NCBI GenBank assembly: GCA_008330645.1 | Contig: VLTN01000010.1 | Location: 667,616 to 731,615 of the forward strand | Reading direction: 5' to 3' | Source: Cafeteria roenbergensis | Lineage: Eukaryota > Sar > Bigyra > Bicosoecida > Cafeteriaceae | Length of the DNA stretch: 64,000 nucleotides | Shown: piece by piece, positions 20,401 through 35,400 of the stretch | How positions within the stretch are numbered: the first letter of the stretch is position 1 | Layout of the letters: each line of letters opens with the position of its first letter | The notes under the pieces: model-generated | Databases searched by the model: none | What the model was told of the DNA's origin: nothing | What the model saw: the letters and a program-made list of their open reading frames with translations, nothing else | Position numbers and translations under genes: made by a program

Positions 20401-23400
20401 GGCGCAGGCTCCGCCGGTCGAGCAGTCCGCGGCGACCACGCAGGAGGCGCCGAGGCCGCACAGGCCCTTGCCGGCCGGCTTGTCAACGCAGGGCTCCTCG
20501 CCGTTGCGCACGCCGTCCGTCAGGGTCGGCGGCGCGCACACGCCGGGGTTGACGCTGGACAGCGCGCCGCTTCCGGCGTTGACCGGGCTGCACACCTTGG
20601 AGCGGCACTGCTCGGAGAAGACGCACGGCTCAAAGTCAGGCAGGTTCCTGGTCGTGTTGTCCACGCGAGGGGGCCCACCGCCGTTCCCGCCGCTGGCGTC
20701 GCCGGGGTCGATGGTGCTGATCTGGCAGTGGCCAAGGAAGCACATGAGGCCGGCGGCGCAGTCCGCACCCGACACGCAGGTCCGGCCCTCGTGGCAGCCG
20801 ACGCACGAGCCACCGCAGTCGATGTCCGACTCGAAGTGGGCGTCGCCAAGGCTGCCCTGCTTCACGCCGTCCGTGCAGCTGGGCGCCTTGCACTTGCCGC
20901 CGCTGCAGACGCCGCTGACGCAGTCGCCGGCTGAAGCGCAGCCGGCATCGTCCGCGCACCGCGCGGCGCACGTGGGACCGCCGGCATCCACGCACGTCTC
21001 GTCCCCGTTGGCCTGGCCGTCGGTGCACGAGGGCTGCTCGCAGAGGCCGGTCTGGGCGGAGCAGAACAGCCCGGCGGCGCAGGCCGAGTCGTCGCCGCCG
21101 CAAGGCGTCTTGATCGGGCAGGGCCTGCCGGGGCAGGGGCCGTTGTCGCCGGAGCAGTCGATGCCCAGCTCGGCCAGGCCAAAGGGCGCGTTGCGCACCC
21201 CGTCCACGCACGAAGGCTCGAGGCAGACGCCAAAGGCCTGCACGCTGGACTTGCAGTTGGCAGCGACGCCTCCCGACGGTTGGCCACCGGGGCAGAGGCC
21301 GCACGGGCCGGTGGCGCCGCTGCAGTCGATGCCGAGCTCGGAGTCCGCCTTGACCCCGTCGGTGCACGAGGCGGCGGCGCAGGTGCCGTTGGAGGCGCAG
21401 ACGCCCGAGGAGCACACGCTGGCACCGCTGCTTTCCGTGCACGCCGTGCCGGTGGAGCAGCGGCGCCCGCAGGCGGCCTCGCCGCAGTCCGGGCCCAGCT
21501 CGAACCCGTTCATCACGCCGTCCGAGCACGTCGCAGCGACGCACAGGCCCGAGGCGGCGTCGCACGACCCGGCGCACTCCGAGTGCGCCGAGCAAGTGGC
21601 GCCGACCGCGCAGGGCGAGCAGGCGGACGTCCCCGCGTCGCACGGCCGGCTGCCAGTGGGGCAGCCGACGCCGTTGTCCGGAGGCGAGGTCGTGTTGGTC
21701 ACCTGCTCGGGCAAGCAGACGCCGGCGAAGCACTTGCCGCTGGCGCAGTCGGTGGCCTTGCTGCACGCGCTGAGGTCAGGGCACGCCGCCGAGCAGACGC
21801 CGCCGCAGTCCACCGCGGCCTCGTCGACCGCCTTCTTCCCGTCGCTGCAGGACTGCGCGAGGCAAGCGCCGCTGGTGGCGTTGCACGAGCCGCTGAGGCA
21901 GTCTTCGTCCACCGCGCACTCGCTCCCCGCGGGGCAGAGCGCCGGGCACGGCCCGCCGCAGTCGACGCCCGCCTCCCGCACGGGCCCGTGCCAGTTGCGA
22001 ACGCCGTCGAAGCACGTGGCCACCGCGCACGTCGAGGTCGCGGCGTCGCACACCCCGCTGCCGGGAGTGCAGTTGGCCGCCGCGGAGCACGACTTGGCCG
22101 ACGTGGGGAAGGCGACGAGCAGGGGCGGGGCGAGGTTGCCCGCCGCGTCGCGCACGGCGCCAGCAGCCACCAGCACGGCGTAGGCCGCGCTCGCGTGGCG
22201 CGGGACCCCGGGAACAGACACGTCAATCGTGACGTCGCGTCCGACAGCCAGGCCGGGCAGCGACTGGTTGGCAGGCGTGGAGTACTCGACCACGGGCTGC
22301 AGCAGCGGGTCGAGGCCGCGGAACTCCTGGGGCACCGTCACGCCGCTGGGCGAGGACGAGTCGGTTCCGTTCGTGGCGGCGAGGGCGCGGCGCCGGGAGG
22401 CGGCCCCCTGCCCTGCCTCGAGCGCCAGGCGCACGGCGGCGGCGCCTTCCGCCCCGGTCTCGTTCAGCCACGCGCGGAAGCGCTCGGCGCGAGAGAGCTG
22501 CGCCAGCGCAGTGACGGCCGCAGACGGGATGGCGTCCATGCTGGGCCACCACGCCAGGACCAGCGCGCCGTAGCCCTCCACGGCGGGAGGCGGGGACGGG
22601 TTCCGCTCGACCGACTCCGAGAAGCGCATGGACACCTGACGGAGCGCTCCGGCGCCGAACTGCGCGCCAGCCGCGGGAGATGAGGACACCAGAACCGGGC
22701 TGGTGGTGTCCAGCGACGTGCGCACGCGCCACGAGCCCGGGCCGCTCGCGGGGACGGCTGCACCGGGCGCGAGCACGTTGCCCGCCAAGTCCTTCACGAA
22801 TCCGTCGCCCGCGCCGCCGGAGGAATCGAGAACCACAGCGTACCACCTGCGGGACTGAGAAAAGGCAGCGTCGCTCAAAGCGAGGGTCAGGCGAGTGGTG
22901 CCTTCGCCGTCCACGCGAGCCGGGGTGAAGGCGAAGTTGAGCGTGTCCACCACGATGGACCCGCTGGAGGACGCGGTGGGGTCGACGGCCTGGGCCTCGG
23001 CCTCTGTGGCAACGGAAGTGGGGAGCGCAAAGACGCGCATGGTCGCGCCAGGGGCCATGAAGACCGGCTCGTCGAACGTCAGCGACAGCGACGCGCTGCC
23101 GAGCGCAACGCTGTCAAAGCCGGAGGCGGGCGACCTCTGCAGCACGGCCGGGGCCGTGAGGTCCTCAACGCGGAAGCGGAGCTCGCGCTGCGCACCCGCG
23201 CGCGAGGCAGCGGCGTCGGAGGCGAAGCGCGGGTCGGGCAGGCCCGGGAAGGAGTTGCCCGACTTGTCCGTCACCAGCCCCCCCTGCACCGTCAGGGTGT
23301 ACTCGGCCTTTTGCACAAGCGGGAGCAGACTGGACGCCAGCCACACATGCAGGCTGTCGTCCTCGACGGACACCAGCTGGCCTGCCTCGGCGGCCGTCAG

Positions 23401-26400
23401 GTTGGCCAGCTCGATGTCGAGCAGGGCCACGGCAGCGCCCGTCTGCCCAAGGGTGATGCGGCCGGACGAGGCCAGGGAGACCTCCTCGTTGAAGGACACG
23501 GTGACGCGCGGCAGGTTCACCGCCGCGGTCGTGGTCCCCAGGGTCGGCGCGGTGGCGACCGCCAGCGGGGGCACGCGGTCGGGAACGGTGACGAAGGACC
23601 ACACGGCGTCGCCGCTTGCGGCAGGCGAGCCGTCCTCCGCAGGGGCGACAAAGGCGGGCGCCGGGTTCCCGGCGCCGTCAACGAAGGCGCCGGCAGGCAT
23701 CGTGACGAAGAAGCGGGTGAAGGCCTGAGAGATGGCCCCAGCCGGAAGCGCCACAGTCGCGAAGCGGCCCGAGACCCCGACCTCGGAAGCCACTCGCACG
23801 CGGGCCGTCGCAACTTCGGTGTCCTCCGATCCCTGGGACCAGACGGAAACCGCGGGGCCGCTGCTGCCGGACGCCTCGGTGACGGGTCCGCGGTACACGG
23901 ACTCGCTGAACTCCAGGCGGAGCTGCCGGAGCCCCACGTCGGTGTCGTTGGTGCCCGGGGCTGGGGACACGGACAGCACCTCGGGCGCGATCCAGTCCGC
24001 GGTGCGGACAGTGTGGCCGCCGGATGCCAGCACTGCCATGTTGGCATTGCCGGCGCGGTCGCTGACAGCGCCGGCCGCAAGAACCACGTTGTACGTCGTG
24101 TCGGACGCTGCCCAGCTACCGCGGGCGGGGCCAGCTGGCAGGGCCACGCGGACGAAGCGGGAGAAGCCGTCCTGGGGCGCGCTTGTGGCATCGGCCGAGG
24201 CGGAGGACCGGACGGCAAGCGAGGCCGCGGTCACGGACACCACCGTCGAGCCGTTGGTCGCGTGGACGAGCGACAACACCACTCCCTGCGTCGACGAGTT
24301 CACGTGAACGTCTTCGGAGAAGGTCCACATCAAGGCCGGGGCGGGCAGGGCCGCGCGAGGGTCCACGCGCCCGTTCACGCCGCCGATCACGGACATTGCG
24401 GACGCGACGGGCTTGTAGGTATCCGGCTCAAGCTTCCAGCACACCGTGGCGGCGCGGAACGCGTTGCCCGAGCCGTCGAGCACCAGGCCGGCGGGCAGGC
24501 TGGCGCAGAAGCCTCGGCCGTACTGCTCCAGCGTGCCCGACGGCAGCCGAAGCCGCATCGCGTTTCCGGACACGGTGGCGGCGGAGCTCGAGGCGTCCAC
24601 CACCGCAAGGGCAAGGCCGGACACCGCGTCCCTGATCTGCACTGCGCCCTCTCCGCGGCGCACCGGCTCGTCGAAGCGCAGAACGATGTCCCGGGTCCCC
24701 AGAGGCACCGCCTCCGACCCGACTGCCGGGTCCGCGGACGCAATGGTCGGGGGCAGCGTGTCGACGCGAGAGAAGGCCCAAGACACCTCGACGGCAGGGT
24801 TGCCGGCCGCGTCTGCGAGGCAGCCCGCCGGAATGGTGGCCGAGACGCGGGCTGCGCTGACCGCCATCCGCGAGGCGTTGGCCGGCGTTGCGGCAGTCGT
24901 GTTCTCCACTGCCGACAGCAGCGCGAGCCGCGAGCCGGCGGTCCACTCGAGGCCCGAGGGGTTGCTCGAGGCGAACGCCGCGGCTGCAGCAGCGTCTGAG
25001 AACGGCTGCGCGGACCCCGCCGACGGGAGCAGGAGGGGCTCGTGCGAGATGGCGACCTGCTGGGCGTCGCCCAGGCGGGCCTTGACCGTGTAAGGCATTG
25101 CGCCGGCCGGGGCGGCGGGGTCGGACACCTGGATCCACAGGAAGCAGTCAGAGCCAGAAGCGGGCGTGACGGGCTCGGAGAAGAGCGCCTCCAGAGCCGG
25201 GAGCTGCGCCGCAGGCCACGTGGCCGCAGTCACTCCCGGGGCGGGCACCGAGGAGACCACCGAGGGAGGCTGCGTGTCGGCGGCCGTTGTGAAGCGCCAG
25301 TCGAGGGCGGCCTGCTCCGCCCACGGGAGGCCAGCCACGTCGGCGACTGCAGTGCCCGAGATGTTCACCAGGTACTCGGTGCCATGGGCCCGGACTGCGC
25401 CAGGGAGGAGGCTGACAGCGAGAGTGGCGCCGGAAGCGACAACCGCGGCGCGGTCAAACAGGTCAACACGCTGGCGCAAGGTCCACGTTGAGAGGCCGGC
25501 GTTGCGCTCCAGAACGTCCAGGGTGCCGCCGGCGGGGACCACGTCCTCTGAGAAGCGGATGGTCACGCGAGGCAGGGCCAGGGCGGAGGCCGCGCCGGTC
25601 GAGAGGCGCGCAGGGGCCAGCGCCTCGGCCACCGGCGGGTTGACGTCCGTGGTCCGGAAGGGCCAGGTCGCGGCGCTGAGCTGCGCACGGTTGGCGTTGC
25701 CTGCAGCGTCCACGACGAACCCTGCCCCAAGCTTGACGTTGTACGCGGTCCGGTCCTCGCGGGTCGCGGTGCGGGGAAGCGAGATGTTCACCCAGGTCAG
25801 GCGCGACGGGTCGTCCTCGTCGGCGCCGGGGGCTGCCGGCATCACGGTCACGTTGATCGCGGCGGCCGCCGCAGAGAAGGTGTCCTCCCCGCGCACGGTG
25901 TTCACCACGCGAACACGGCCCCAAGAGGCGGCGCCGAGCTCCGCGCCGTCTGCCAGGCGCACCGGCTCCGACCACAGCATCGCGAGCCACGGCTGACCAG
26001 CTGGAACGGACTCGCTGCCGGGCTCGGGGTAGCGCGCAAGGATGCGCGGCGGAACGAGGTCGGCTGCCGAGGTGAAACGCAGCACAAAGGCCGGCGTCAC
26101 ATGCTCGCTGTCGGCGCCAGGCGCCAGGATGCCCGCAGGAACGCGAACCTGGTAGGCGGTCTGGGCGCGGCCGATGGCGTGCTCGGGCAGCGCGATCTGG
26201 GCCTTGCCGCAGGACGTGGAGAGGGCGCTCGCCAGCGGCACGGAAGCCACCGACCGCCACTCTTCGCCCACGCGGCGAAGCACCTCCGCCGACTCCGTGC
26301 TGGCAGCCGCAGTCGCCACCGGGCGAGCGGAGCCCTCGAAGAAGATGGACACCAGCGGCAGCCCAAGCTGAACCGACGTCGCGCCCGTCGCTGGCTCGAA

Positions 26401-29400
26401 GCCTGAGGGCACGAGAGGAACGTTGGCCACCGCCTCGGTGGCCACGCGCCAGGCCTGGTGCGCAGCCGGCAGGCTTGCGGCCGCGAAGTTGCCGTGCGTG
26501 GGGCCCGCGCCGGGCCTGAGCGGGGCGTCGGCGCGGCGCGGGGGAGACGGCATCCTGCCGGTGAGCATGGAGAAGTTGCTGGTGAACCGCGGAATGCCCG
26601 ACCACAGGCCCCTGGGCGACACGCCGGCGCCCGCCCCGCCTCCCCAGAGCCCGATGGTGGAGTTGTCGATCGCGAGGCTGACGCCGCTGGATCCCAGCGA
26701 AAAGACCTCCGCGGCAGCCGTTCCCTCCGCAAACGTGATGGCAACGACGGTGGCGGGAGTGGTAGCCGCCGACTTGGTGGCATTGGGCACCGAGGCAGCT
26801 TCCGCGGAGAGCTCTCCCCACCAGGCCGACGGCAGAACGCCGCCAGGGGACCCGGCGGACGAGTTCTGAGACCAGGCGCTGGCCAGTTCGGCCTGAGCCG
26901 CGAGCAGCTGCGACGCGGGCATGTCCTGTGCAGCCCCGATGAGCGCCCCTGACAGGGCCCTCGCGCTCCGCCGTTGCGAGAACTCGGCAGAGGAGTCGCC
27001 AAACGGCACCAGCCCGTGCATTGCCGAGTCCGTGGCGCCGGTGCTGCGGCCGATGTGCAGCCAGTGCAGCATCGCGAACGCGGAGTACGAGCTGTGGGCC
27101 TTGCTGCTCAGGGCAGCCCGGAAGGGCCCCAGCCGCCGTGAGGCGCCGGGCAGCAGCTCGCGGCACCGGAGCTCGCCCGCGGTGGTGTCCCACACCTCAA
27201 TGACCACGTTCCCGGCAGCGGTGGCATCGGCCGTGTCGACCCACTTCGGGGCCGTGCCGGTTTGCGGGCCTGCCACGATGGACAGGTCGTACGTGTGGTC
27301 CATCGAGATGCCGTTGGAGCAGCCGGAGCGCCCCTCCTCCGTGGACACGTAGACGTTGCCCGAGGTGGAGGTGCCGAAATCGAACTCCACCGTGACGAAG
27401 CTTGTGTCTCGGGCGGTGTACGACTTGGAGTAGTCGGGCGATCCGCCGGCGTACAGGTCCGGGCTGTCAGCCGACCACAGGTCGGGGCGGTCGTCCGCCT
27501 TGCCCGAGCCGGTGAGGGGCAGGCCTCGCGCGGAGCCCAGGGTCAGCGAGAAGAGAATGCCGCGGTTCGCAGAGCTCCCAGTCACAAAGGGCAGGTCCCC
27601 CAGGTCTGTGGGCAGCGTCAAGCGCGCCGAGACGGCAAAGTCGCCCGCAGGGCCGGGCGTGAAGGTGCGCCGCGTCACGGACGCGACGGTGCCCCTGCCT
27701 GTTGCCGAGCCCACGGCGAGCGCAGTGCCCAGCCTTGCGTCGGGCCGGGCATGCGGCGCGGCGTCCAGCATCGGCCCGGGGCCAACAGCCGGCGAGCCGT
27801 CGTCGGCAACACCCCAACCCTCCGACGCGGTGGCCATCCAAAGGTTTGGCTTGAAAATCTGGTCGGCGCCGTACGCGCCAGCGACTCCAGTCGCCTGCTC
27901 TGCCCCCTCCCACGAGATGGAGCGCTGGTCGACTGCCACCGGCATGGCCTGCATCGGCGTGCTGGTAAGGGCCGCGTCGCCCTGCCGCTCGGGGTAGGAG
28001 TTGGCGAGCCAGTCGACCGGCATTGGCTCGAAGCCCGACGCAAGGTCGGTCTGGACGGAGCCGTTGTACGAGAGCGGCACTTCCAGGCCGAAGGGAACGT
28101 CGCGGACGTCGTTTCCTGCGATGCCGCCGATGGCCATCCACACGTCCGTCATGCGGGGAAGGAACGGCGCCGTGACGGCAGCAGCGCCCTCCTCGAGCGG
28201 CGTGCCCGCGGCGTCGGACGATCCCGGCTGGGCGCCGCGGAACAGGCCGACAGAGGGCCAGCGAGGGCGCCCCAGCCCCGTGGGCGCGCCGACGGCAACG
28301 GGGGTGTCGAACTCCAGCCACGCCATGTTGCCCCCGGACACGTTGAACGGCCGGGACACGGCCACCGGTGGCAGCTCCGCCGCCGCGTCGGCGGCGATGG
28401 GCTGGGGTGCGCGCCCTGTTCCGTACCGGATTGCGCGAGGCGCCGCGGTCAGCGGCGCCAGCGCCAGGCGCAGCGAAGCAGGCGCGGACTCCAAACCGCT
28501 GATGTCTCGAAGGGTGCCATTGGGGAGGCGCAGCTCGCACTCGCAGGCAGCCGGAGCCGCGCCCGCGTGCGACCCGGCCAGCACGGCCTCGAAGCACGCC
28601 TGGGCCGCGGCAACCAGGCCTTGCTCGCCACCTCCCACGCGGAGAGCCAGCGCCATTCCGAACTCTGGCACGTACGAGCTCAGCGACGTCTGCGCGAACG
28701 CTCTGTACCCGGACGCCGTGGAGGGCTGGATCGCGGCGGACACCGGGCCGCGCAGCTCCCGTCCGGCGCGGTTCGAGCCCTCCGTCAGGGAGCTCGAGAG
28801 CACGGGGACGGAGCTGTGGCCGCACGCCAGCGTCAGGGCGCTCGAGGGAGCCAGCTCGGTCGTGCGGGCGAGGCGCATGGGCCGCGCCAGGTCCAGCGAG
28901 AGCTCGAGCCCGCGCACCGCATCGATGCTGGAAGCCGACGGCTGGAACGCCGCGCCCGGCGCGAGGGCGGGGCCGGCGCATGCAACGAGGCAAACGCTGC
29001 CCGAGGCACCCGCCTCGGCCACGGACGCCGGCGCTTCCGAGGGCCCCCGCTGCGAGGGCCAGGCGTCGAAGGTCACGGGGAGGCTGGACGCACGGCCGAG
29101 CACTCCGCCGCTGGCTGCGCGGGCGACTGTGTCGTTGGTGTTTTCGGCGGACGAGCCAAGAACAGGGGCTGCGGAGTCCACCACAACCGCCTGAGCGGCG
29201 TCACCCGGGTAGGAGAGCTCGCGCGCGGCCGGCCAGTCGGCAGCCGGCGCAACGGCGCCCACGGTGGCAGCCACGGAGCCCTGGGGGAATCGCAGGTTGG
29301 AATCGATGGTGCTGCTTCCCGTGGAGAGGACAGCCGAAGCCTGGAAAAGGCCGCCGGACGGGGCGGTCACGTTGAGAATCGCGGCGCACGGGAGCTGGCC

Positions 29401-32400
29401 CGGCAGCGGGCCGGCGCACCCGCCGGTCCAGGAGAGCCTGATCTGCCTGCTCGCGCCCGACCCTGCCAGAGAAGCAGCTACGCTTGCGGGCGAATCCGCC
29501 ATTGCGGCCTGCACAGCGGCCAGGGACAGGTCCGAGTCCTTGGTGAGGACGCCGTCTGATCCCGCCTGCGCCTGGCCGTCGACGGACATGGAGACGCGGC
29601 TGTCGATTGCTGCTGACAGCACGACTGCAAAGCCACCCCCGCCGCCGCCCGAGGGGTACGAGGTCGAGGCCCTGCCGGAGCCGCCGGCCGCTGACACGGT
29701 TGCGGTGCCAGAGATGGACTCGGCCGCGATGAGCGTGACCGAGCCGCCCGCGCCGCCGCCTCCCGAGGCCAGGGCGTTGTAAACCCCGGGCGCGCCGTTG
29801 GCGAGGACCTGCGCCGCGAAGTCAAACTGCATCCGCTTGGCCAGCAGCAGCACGGTGCCGCCGCCGGCTCCGCCAGGAACGGGCATGCCATTGACGCCCC
29901 AGCCGGCGCCTCCTCCCGAGCCCATGGTCCGGGGCAGGACGCCGCTTGCCACCGTCGAGCCGTAGACGGACGTCTCATCCATCTCCGGGAACTCGCGGCA
30001 GGTTGCGTCGCCGTTGTACATTCCCGTCCCGGTGCCGCCGCCTCCGCGGCCGCCGTGGGACGCACCTGCGCCGCTTCCGCTGATGCCCGGGCAGTCGGCC
30101 GGACCCTTGTCGCGCGCGTAGCCAGCAGCCTCAAAGCTCTCGCCCGCGCCGTGGCCCTCGCCTGCAGCAAAGCCACGGCCAGTCGCGTCGAACGAGGGGG
30201 CGTAGCTGGAGTGGTCGTTCACGGTGACGATGGACTCGACGGCAACCACGATGTCCGACCCCGTCACCTCGGCCTCGGTAACGAGCGTTCCCCCCGGAGC
30301 GAGGACGCGAACGGCGCAGCCGGGCGACGTGCACCGCAGCCTGGACGCGGCGCGAAGCCTGATCTCAACCGAGGCGGGAGGCAGCAGCGCCGCGGCCGCG
30401 CCGGAGCTACCCGCAGCGCACTTCGTGCTCGCCTCCCCGAGGGCGCCGCGCGAGGCGAGGAGCGAAGAGCCTGCCGCCTCGTCCGCCGTCCCGACAACCC
30501 CCTGCGGCACGATGGCCACGCCGTCGCGGCCCTCCACAATGCAAGAGGTGGACAGGCCTGTGGCGAACGACGCCGCCGAAACGACGAGCGTGTCGTTCAC
30601 AGCAGCGAGCTCGCGCTCGACGCTGGCCACGTTGCCCACCACTGCGGCCTCGGCCAGCAGCGCGGTGCCTGCGGACTCGAGGGTGCCCGCGGCCACAACG
30701 CGCGTGGCCGCGACGACGGACCCGTGCAGCAGGGGTGCCGCGCGGGCGTTGCTGTGGAGCTCGAGGCGAGTCAGGCCCGCGCAGGGCAGGCCGGGCGGGA
30801 GCCGCGAGCGGAACAGCGAGTAGGTCGACGACGACATGCCGATTTCGAGCGTCCGAATCCCGAGTGCGGCCACCTCGCGGATGGTGGAGCCGTGAGACCC
30901 AAGCACCTGCCAGGTGTAGCCGGTGCCATACGCCTGGCCCGAGAGGTCGTCGGAAAGCTCCGAGTCCGCAAGGAGCGCCACGCGGCCTCCGCCTCCTCCG
31001 CCGCCGTTGTAGTAAGTTCCTGCCCCTGCCGTGCCGCCGATTGCGCGCATCACGCCCCTTCCCGACAAGCGAGGCGCCGCCACGACGATGGAGCCTCCGC
31101 CGCCTCCGCCGCCAAAGGTGGCGACGCCAGCGATGCTAGCGGAGCCAGACGCAGCGCCCGCGGCCGAAACGCACGCCGTGGAGGCACTGCCGCACTCGAA
31201 GTAGATGGCTCGCGCAGCCGAGACGCGGACGGTGCCGCCTCCTGCCCCGGGGACGATTGCATCCAGCTCCGAAGCCGTCACGACGTCGGAAAAGGGCATG
31301 CCTCCGGGCGCGCCAAAGCCGACGAGCGGCGTGCGCATGCCTGCAAAGCTCGAGGACTCGGAGGCAGCAGACTGCCACGGCGCCGAGCCCTGGGGCATGC
31401 GCACGCTCCCCGGGAAGGCGCAGCCGTCGCCCTCCACCAGCGCCGACCGGGTCGGCAAGCCGCCGTGGGCGAGGCCGAACCCGCCGGCCCCGGCGACCGT
31501 GCCGGTGCAGCCGTCCGCGAGGGTGGGAGCCTGCGGCGGCTGCGGCGCCAGTGCCTGCAGCGTTTCGGCAGCTCGGTCCGCGCCCGCGCTGCCGTGACCA
31601 AGGCGGGCCGTTTCGAGGTCCAGGCCGGCGCAAGCGGCTGAGACGGCAGGCGAGCCGGTGGCGTTGGCGCGCCAGTCGCAGCCAGCCACGACGCTGGCGA
31701 AAAAGTGGCGCGCGTCGGCAGAGGTTGCCCGGGAGTGCGACATTCCGCGGCCGTCGGCGTTGATCGCGCCGCTAGACGACGAGCCTCCGAGCCAGAGGGT
31801 GCCTGCCGAGACTTCCACAGTGGACGCCGAGAGCGCCGCGCGCTGCCACACCAGGTCGGAGGCCTCATCGGCAAGGGCCACCTTTCCGAGGCACATCTCG
31901 CCGGCGCAGGAGAGCGCGGCCGAGGACCCCAGCGACCAGACCGGCTGCCCGCACCCAAAGCGCAGCTCACCGATGGTGGACGCGGTGGTGTAGCTCTGGA
32001 GCAGGAGCACTCTGGCCCAGACGACGCCGCCGTCCTGCTCCGCGAGGTTGAAGGACCGCATCTCGTGGACAGAGTCGGAATAGCCGCTGAGCTCCGCCAC
32101 GCGGCGGAGCGACGGCATCGACGCAGTCGTGGGGAAGGAGTCGGGGTTCCCGGTCGGAGCCGACTCGTTCGCGGCGTGGACGTACCTGATGTTGTACCGG
32201 GAGATGAGCAAGTGCGAGATCGGCACGACGGCGCCAAAGTCGACCTCCACCCAGTCAGCACGGGTGCTGGCGTACGAGTTGAGCTTGCCGTCCCACAGGG
32301 CAACGTGCGGGTCTTGCACCCGCTCTCCGCTGTCGCTGTACCATGCGGACGTCGCCTCGGTGAACCCGCCGGCCCTCACCGTCGGGTGAGCCAGGCGACG

Positions 32401-35400
32401 GGCAGCGTCCGCCGGGACTCCCTCCGCGCCGAGGGGGCAGAACCGGGTCCCGCCAGCCGCCGAGTCGGCCTCGGATGCGGCGTCTGCGAACGCACGCTTG
32501 ATGCCTGCCGAGCGCCAGCCAGAGCGCGACGCCGCCGCCACGGCGTCGCCCCAGGCGCTGGACGCACTCGCCGGCGCGGCTCGGGGTGGCAGGGCGGTCT
32601 CCAGGGCGCCCCAGTCGCCGGCGCGCACGGCCCATTCTCCGTAGATCTTGCCGTCGATCTGCGCGTCCCGGGCCACGAGCACTGGCGACAGGCCGGTGAT
32701 GGACGAGCCCGAGGAAACCAGCAGGAAGGCAGCCCCGGCCGGCTTTGACGCGGCGCCGAGGGCAGCAAAGCCGCCGGACGCAGACGAGCCGAGCGCCGGG
32801 AGCAGCTCGTCGCGCGCAAGCTTGGCCATGGCCGCCGCGCCCGGCAGGAGACCGCGGAGTGACGAGGCCGGGTGCATGCCCCCGAACAGCACCGTGGCCT
32901 GTGGCGGGGCAGCCACGAGCGCCTTGTGCAGGTTGGCAATGTTGCTGGACCAGCTGCCCACCCACCCGGCGAGCAGGTACCACGCCTCGGGACGGGCGGT
33001 CAGGGCCCACGGGAGCGTGGAGAGGCGGGCAGCGCCGACCAGGTTGAGGCTCGCCAGGCGCTCGACGGGCAGCTCGTCCTGGTCGAACATGGTGCCCAGC
33101 GCGAGGACGTCGTTGAACCCGTAGTTGTGCGCGGCTGGGGCACCGGTCGGGTTGGAGATGTGAAGGTGAGACACTCCGGCGATGTTCCAGAAGATGGTGC
33201 CGGCGTCCGCCACGAAGGTGTACGACGTGCCGGACCCGTAAGCCTGGACCTTGCCTGAGAAGCGGTCCATCCAGCGGCTCGAGTACACGGCAATGCGGCC
33301 ACCAGACCCACTTGCCCGGTATGAGGCCACGCCACCGTTGGCGCTCACTGCGCCGGTGATGCGCACCGTCCGGCCGTGCAGGCTGATGCTGCCGCCGGCT
33401 CCCGACCCGCCGAACACGGAGCTGCTGCTCGGGCTGACGTCGCCGTACCAGCCGGACGCCTCGACGGCCGCCCCGGCGCCCACGTGCAGGCTGTCAAGCG
33501 CCACCAGTCTGACGCGTCCGCCACCAGGCCCGCCGGTGCCCGACCACGCAAGCCCAAGCGCCGAGCTGAGCCTGCCGCGCCCGCCGGCACCGCCGGGCAG
33601 CCACGGGTCGGTCACCGAGCCGTAGGGAGCCGCGCGCGGGATGGTGCCGCACTCTGACGCGTCCGAACGGTAGTACGTGCTCCCGCCGGTCCCGCCGTGC
33701 GACCCGCCGGCCCCCGACACGGCGCACGCCACCGGAAGCTCCATCCCGAGGGGCGCAGCGCGCCTTGGCGTGCCCAGGACGGGCCCGGAGGCCCGAACGC
33801 CCGAGAACGGCCCGGACTCCCACGCGTATCCCATCCCCGTGGTGGACACCTTGGAGTTGTCTCCCAGGTACAGCGACCTCGCCTTGATGTCAATGGTGCT
33901 GCCGGACACCAGCGCGCCCGTCGAAGACGTGCTCTGCACAGAGACGTCGGTGTTGGGAAGGAAGGCGAGCACGTCGCAGCCGCGCAGGTGGCACCGCAGG
34001 GTGCTCGTGTCGCCGAACCTGGCGCGCCTCCATGGCATGGCGGCGTCGCAGCCGCTGCCGCCAGCCTCGGAGAGCGCAACGCCCGTCTGGTCAAAGCCCG
34101 TGGCCAGGCGCGAAGGGCGCTCCAGAAGCCGCACTCCCCACGGCGCCTCCAGCCGGCCCTCCACCTGGAGCGTCGCGGCCTCGATCTCAAGAATGCTCGC
34201 GGGGCCTGGCGCGGTGGCTTCCGTCGCGTCCATGTCAGAGCTGACAATCTCCGCGCCCGACTGAACGATGACAACGTCGGCCGAGAGCGCGGCCGGGCGG
34301 ACGCGGCGGGCGCCCTCTGGCGCGAGCGGCGAAGGGCCGTCCAGGCCGGCGCGCGCCGTCCAGGCCGCCGCGGGCGGCGCGGCAAGCCTGGCCCGCCTGA
34401 TCACGCGAAGGACGTGCAGCCGAGAGCCCACCTCCGAGACGGGGAAGACTGTCGTTGCGTTGCTGTTGGAAGCCGCGCGCGAGTTGGCGTCCACGACGAG
34501 CGAAGGACGGCCGGCCTCCTCCAGGTACACGGTGCCCGGAGCCGAGGCTGAGCAGCGGTAATTTCCGCCCCAGGCTCGCGCCTCGACGGCGTCGGAAAGG
34601 CCTCCCCGCCTCCTGGCGCGGATCGCGACGCGCCCGCCGGCGCCGCAGCCACCCGTCGCAGAGGTCGAGAAGCCTGACGCTCCCACGGCCGAGAACATGG
34701 AGCGGCCGCCAATCACGTCGGCCTCCACATCGATGGACCCGCCTGCGCCGCCGCCCGACATGCTCGAGCCCGACTGCGTGCCGGCTCCGCCATTGGCCAC
34801 GAGCTGCTCAGCTTCCCGGCCAAAGGTTGCCGTGCCCTTGACCCGGACGCGGATTCGGCCTCCGCCCCTGCCTCCGAGCTCGGCCGCCACGCCCTGCCGA
34901 ACGGACGGGAAGCCGGAGCCTCCGAAGGAGAAGGGCCGAAGCGCCGAGCCGTGCTCCGAGAGCGGGCGGGAGGGGTTGGCGCACGTGTACGCGGGCGTAT
35001 AGCTCTGCCCCCCCAGGCCGCCGTGGCTGCCGCCAGGCCCGTTGATGGTGAGCGCGTCGACCGTGGTGCAGCTGTGCGAAATGGTTGCAATGTCCGCCCG
35101 GGGTTCCGCGGCCTCGGAGGCGCGAACGTAGCCGGTTTGCAAGAGCTCCGGGGCATCGATGAGCGACGTCGGCGCGTTGACTTCCCCGCCCAGGACCAGG
35201 CGGGAGTGCTCGCCGCGCAGGTCGACGTGCGCAACGCAGTCCTGCGACGCAGGGCCCGAGCCCCGGTCCTCGGGGATGCAGCGGATGGAGCCAGTGGGCC
35301 TGAGGTCGTGCCCCGGCGCGCCGCACCCGAAGCTCAGCCTTGAGAGCTGGAGCACGCCCGAGGTGCTCCGGACCTGCCAGAACCTGCCCACAAGCGGGGT